A stretch of 64,000 bases of DNA, taken from assembly GCF_000720175.1 (NCBI RefSeq), contig NZ_JOIX01000023.1, positions 1 to 64,000 of the forward strand, read 5' to 3'. The notes below the pieces were generated by a model. The model saw only the letters and a list, made by a program, of their open reading frames with translations, ran no database searches and was not told the DNA's origin. The translations under genes were made by a program, and so were the position numbers. Of the stretch, positions 63,726 through 64,000 are shown one piece after another (position 1 is the stretch's first letter; every line of letters begins with the position of its first letter). The DNA is from Streptomyces sp. NRRL S-337 (lineage in GTDB: Bacteria > Actinomycetota > Actinomycetes > Streptomycetales > Streptomycetaceae).

Positions 63726-64000
63726 GAGAGGTACTCCTTCCAGCCCTCGGCGGGCCGCGCGCCGACCGGCACCTCCTGGAGCCTGCGCAGCACCTCGGGG
63801 TCCTGGGCGTCGAGCCAGTCGGTGAGCTGCCGGAACGACACCAGACGGACATCGCGGTTCTGCTCGTTGGCGATGTACTTGAGGGCGTCCTCGACGGCGT
63901 CCATATAAATGCCGCCGTTCCACTCCTCGAAGTGGTTGCCGATGAAGAGGGGAGCGCGGTTGGTCTCGTAGGCGCGGCGGAATCCGGAGATATATGCGTC
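63716..64000 (-). CDS. C-terminal part of polysaccharide-deacetylase-like secreted protein
   Basis: 95 residues visible; the start lies beyond the window. The segment FRRAYETNRAPLFIGNHFEEWNGGIYM, then ALKYIANEQNRDVRLVSFRQLTDWLD, is typical of the C-terminal part of bacterial polysaccharide (chitin) deacetylase-like secreted proteins. The ending KEYLSTA runs into the 8-bp array, so the final two or three residues may have been set by the repeat. Confidence 0.7.
   Translation of the reverse strand, partial: DAYISGFRRAYETNRAPLFIGNHFEEWNGGIYMDAVEDALKYIANEQNRDVRLVSFRQLTDWLDAQDPEVLRRLQEVPVGARPAEGWKEYLSTA

Overview
The window is a very GC-rich, densely packed actinobacterial chromosome segment, most likely from a Streptomyces. 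The evidence is a single 14-gene nuoA-N operon, a complete futalosine-type menaquinone gene set scattered over about 30 kb, a whiJ/abaA-type locus (XRE regulator, DUF397 protein, small protein, HATPase), System II cytochrome c maturation genes, frequent GTG/TTG starts and 1-4 bp translational overlaps. No tRNA, rRNA, insertion sequence, prophage or CRISPR array was seen. Bases 1-62 are not biological: they are an untrimmed Illumina Nextera i7 adapter, so the real sequence starts at 63 and the window begins at a contig end.

Layout. 173-658 is a lipoprotein gene. 841-17213 (minus) is the complex I operon nuoA-N, with a near-perfect Rex operator upstream at 17293-17310. 17961-20942 holds an NlpC/P60 wall hydrolase, a secreted RelA/SpoT-fold protein and an alpha/beta hydrolase. 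21258-33164 mixes quinone genes (geranylgeranyl-reductase-type flavoprotein, menG, an amidohydrolase-like gene plus mqnC, and mqnA) with a GNAT acetyltransferase, a large zinc-ribbon membrane protein and a Ser/Thr kinase. 33414-34597 holds a cold-shock gene and two small zinc-motif proteins. 34735-39437 is a 901-residue membrane TPR protein followed by the whiJ-like locus. 39568-48929 holds an acyl-CoA ligase with a TetR gene sharing its operator motif, a hydrolase, a PPOX protein, an MFS exporter with divergent MarR, a hypothetical protein and a DAACS symporter preceded by a Cys-containing leader peptide. 49365-56254 holds mqnE, an Lrp regulator, UbiX, rhomboid, a decayed MarR/NTF2 remnant, UbiA and UbiD. 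56343-63516 holds small hypotheticals, a Tat-exported phospholipase C and the resA-ccdA-resB-ccsB operon. A truncated secreted-enzyme gene runs off the end at 64000.

Functionally the window is respiratory. MqnA, MqnE and MqnC make the naphthoate precursor; UbiA, UbiD and UbiX homologues prenylate and decarboxylate it; MenG methylates it; and the reductase probably saturates the side chain. The product is the electron acceptor of complex I, and the cytochrome c maturation genes serve the downstream bc1 complex. The Rex site ties complex I expression to NADH/NAD+.

A second theme is minisatellites. Short tandem arrays, mostly 16-24 bp, occur between genes and, with units that are multiples of three, inside coding regions (GNAT, kinase linker, amidohydrolase-like protein, DUF397 protein). 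Some sit on start or stop codons. The most interesting biology lies in the expanded DUF397/whiJ-like locus with its TPR neighbour, the operator-overlapped leader peptide upstream of the DAACS symporter, the operator shared by TetR and acyl-CoA ligase, and the secreted RelA/SpoT-fold enzyme.
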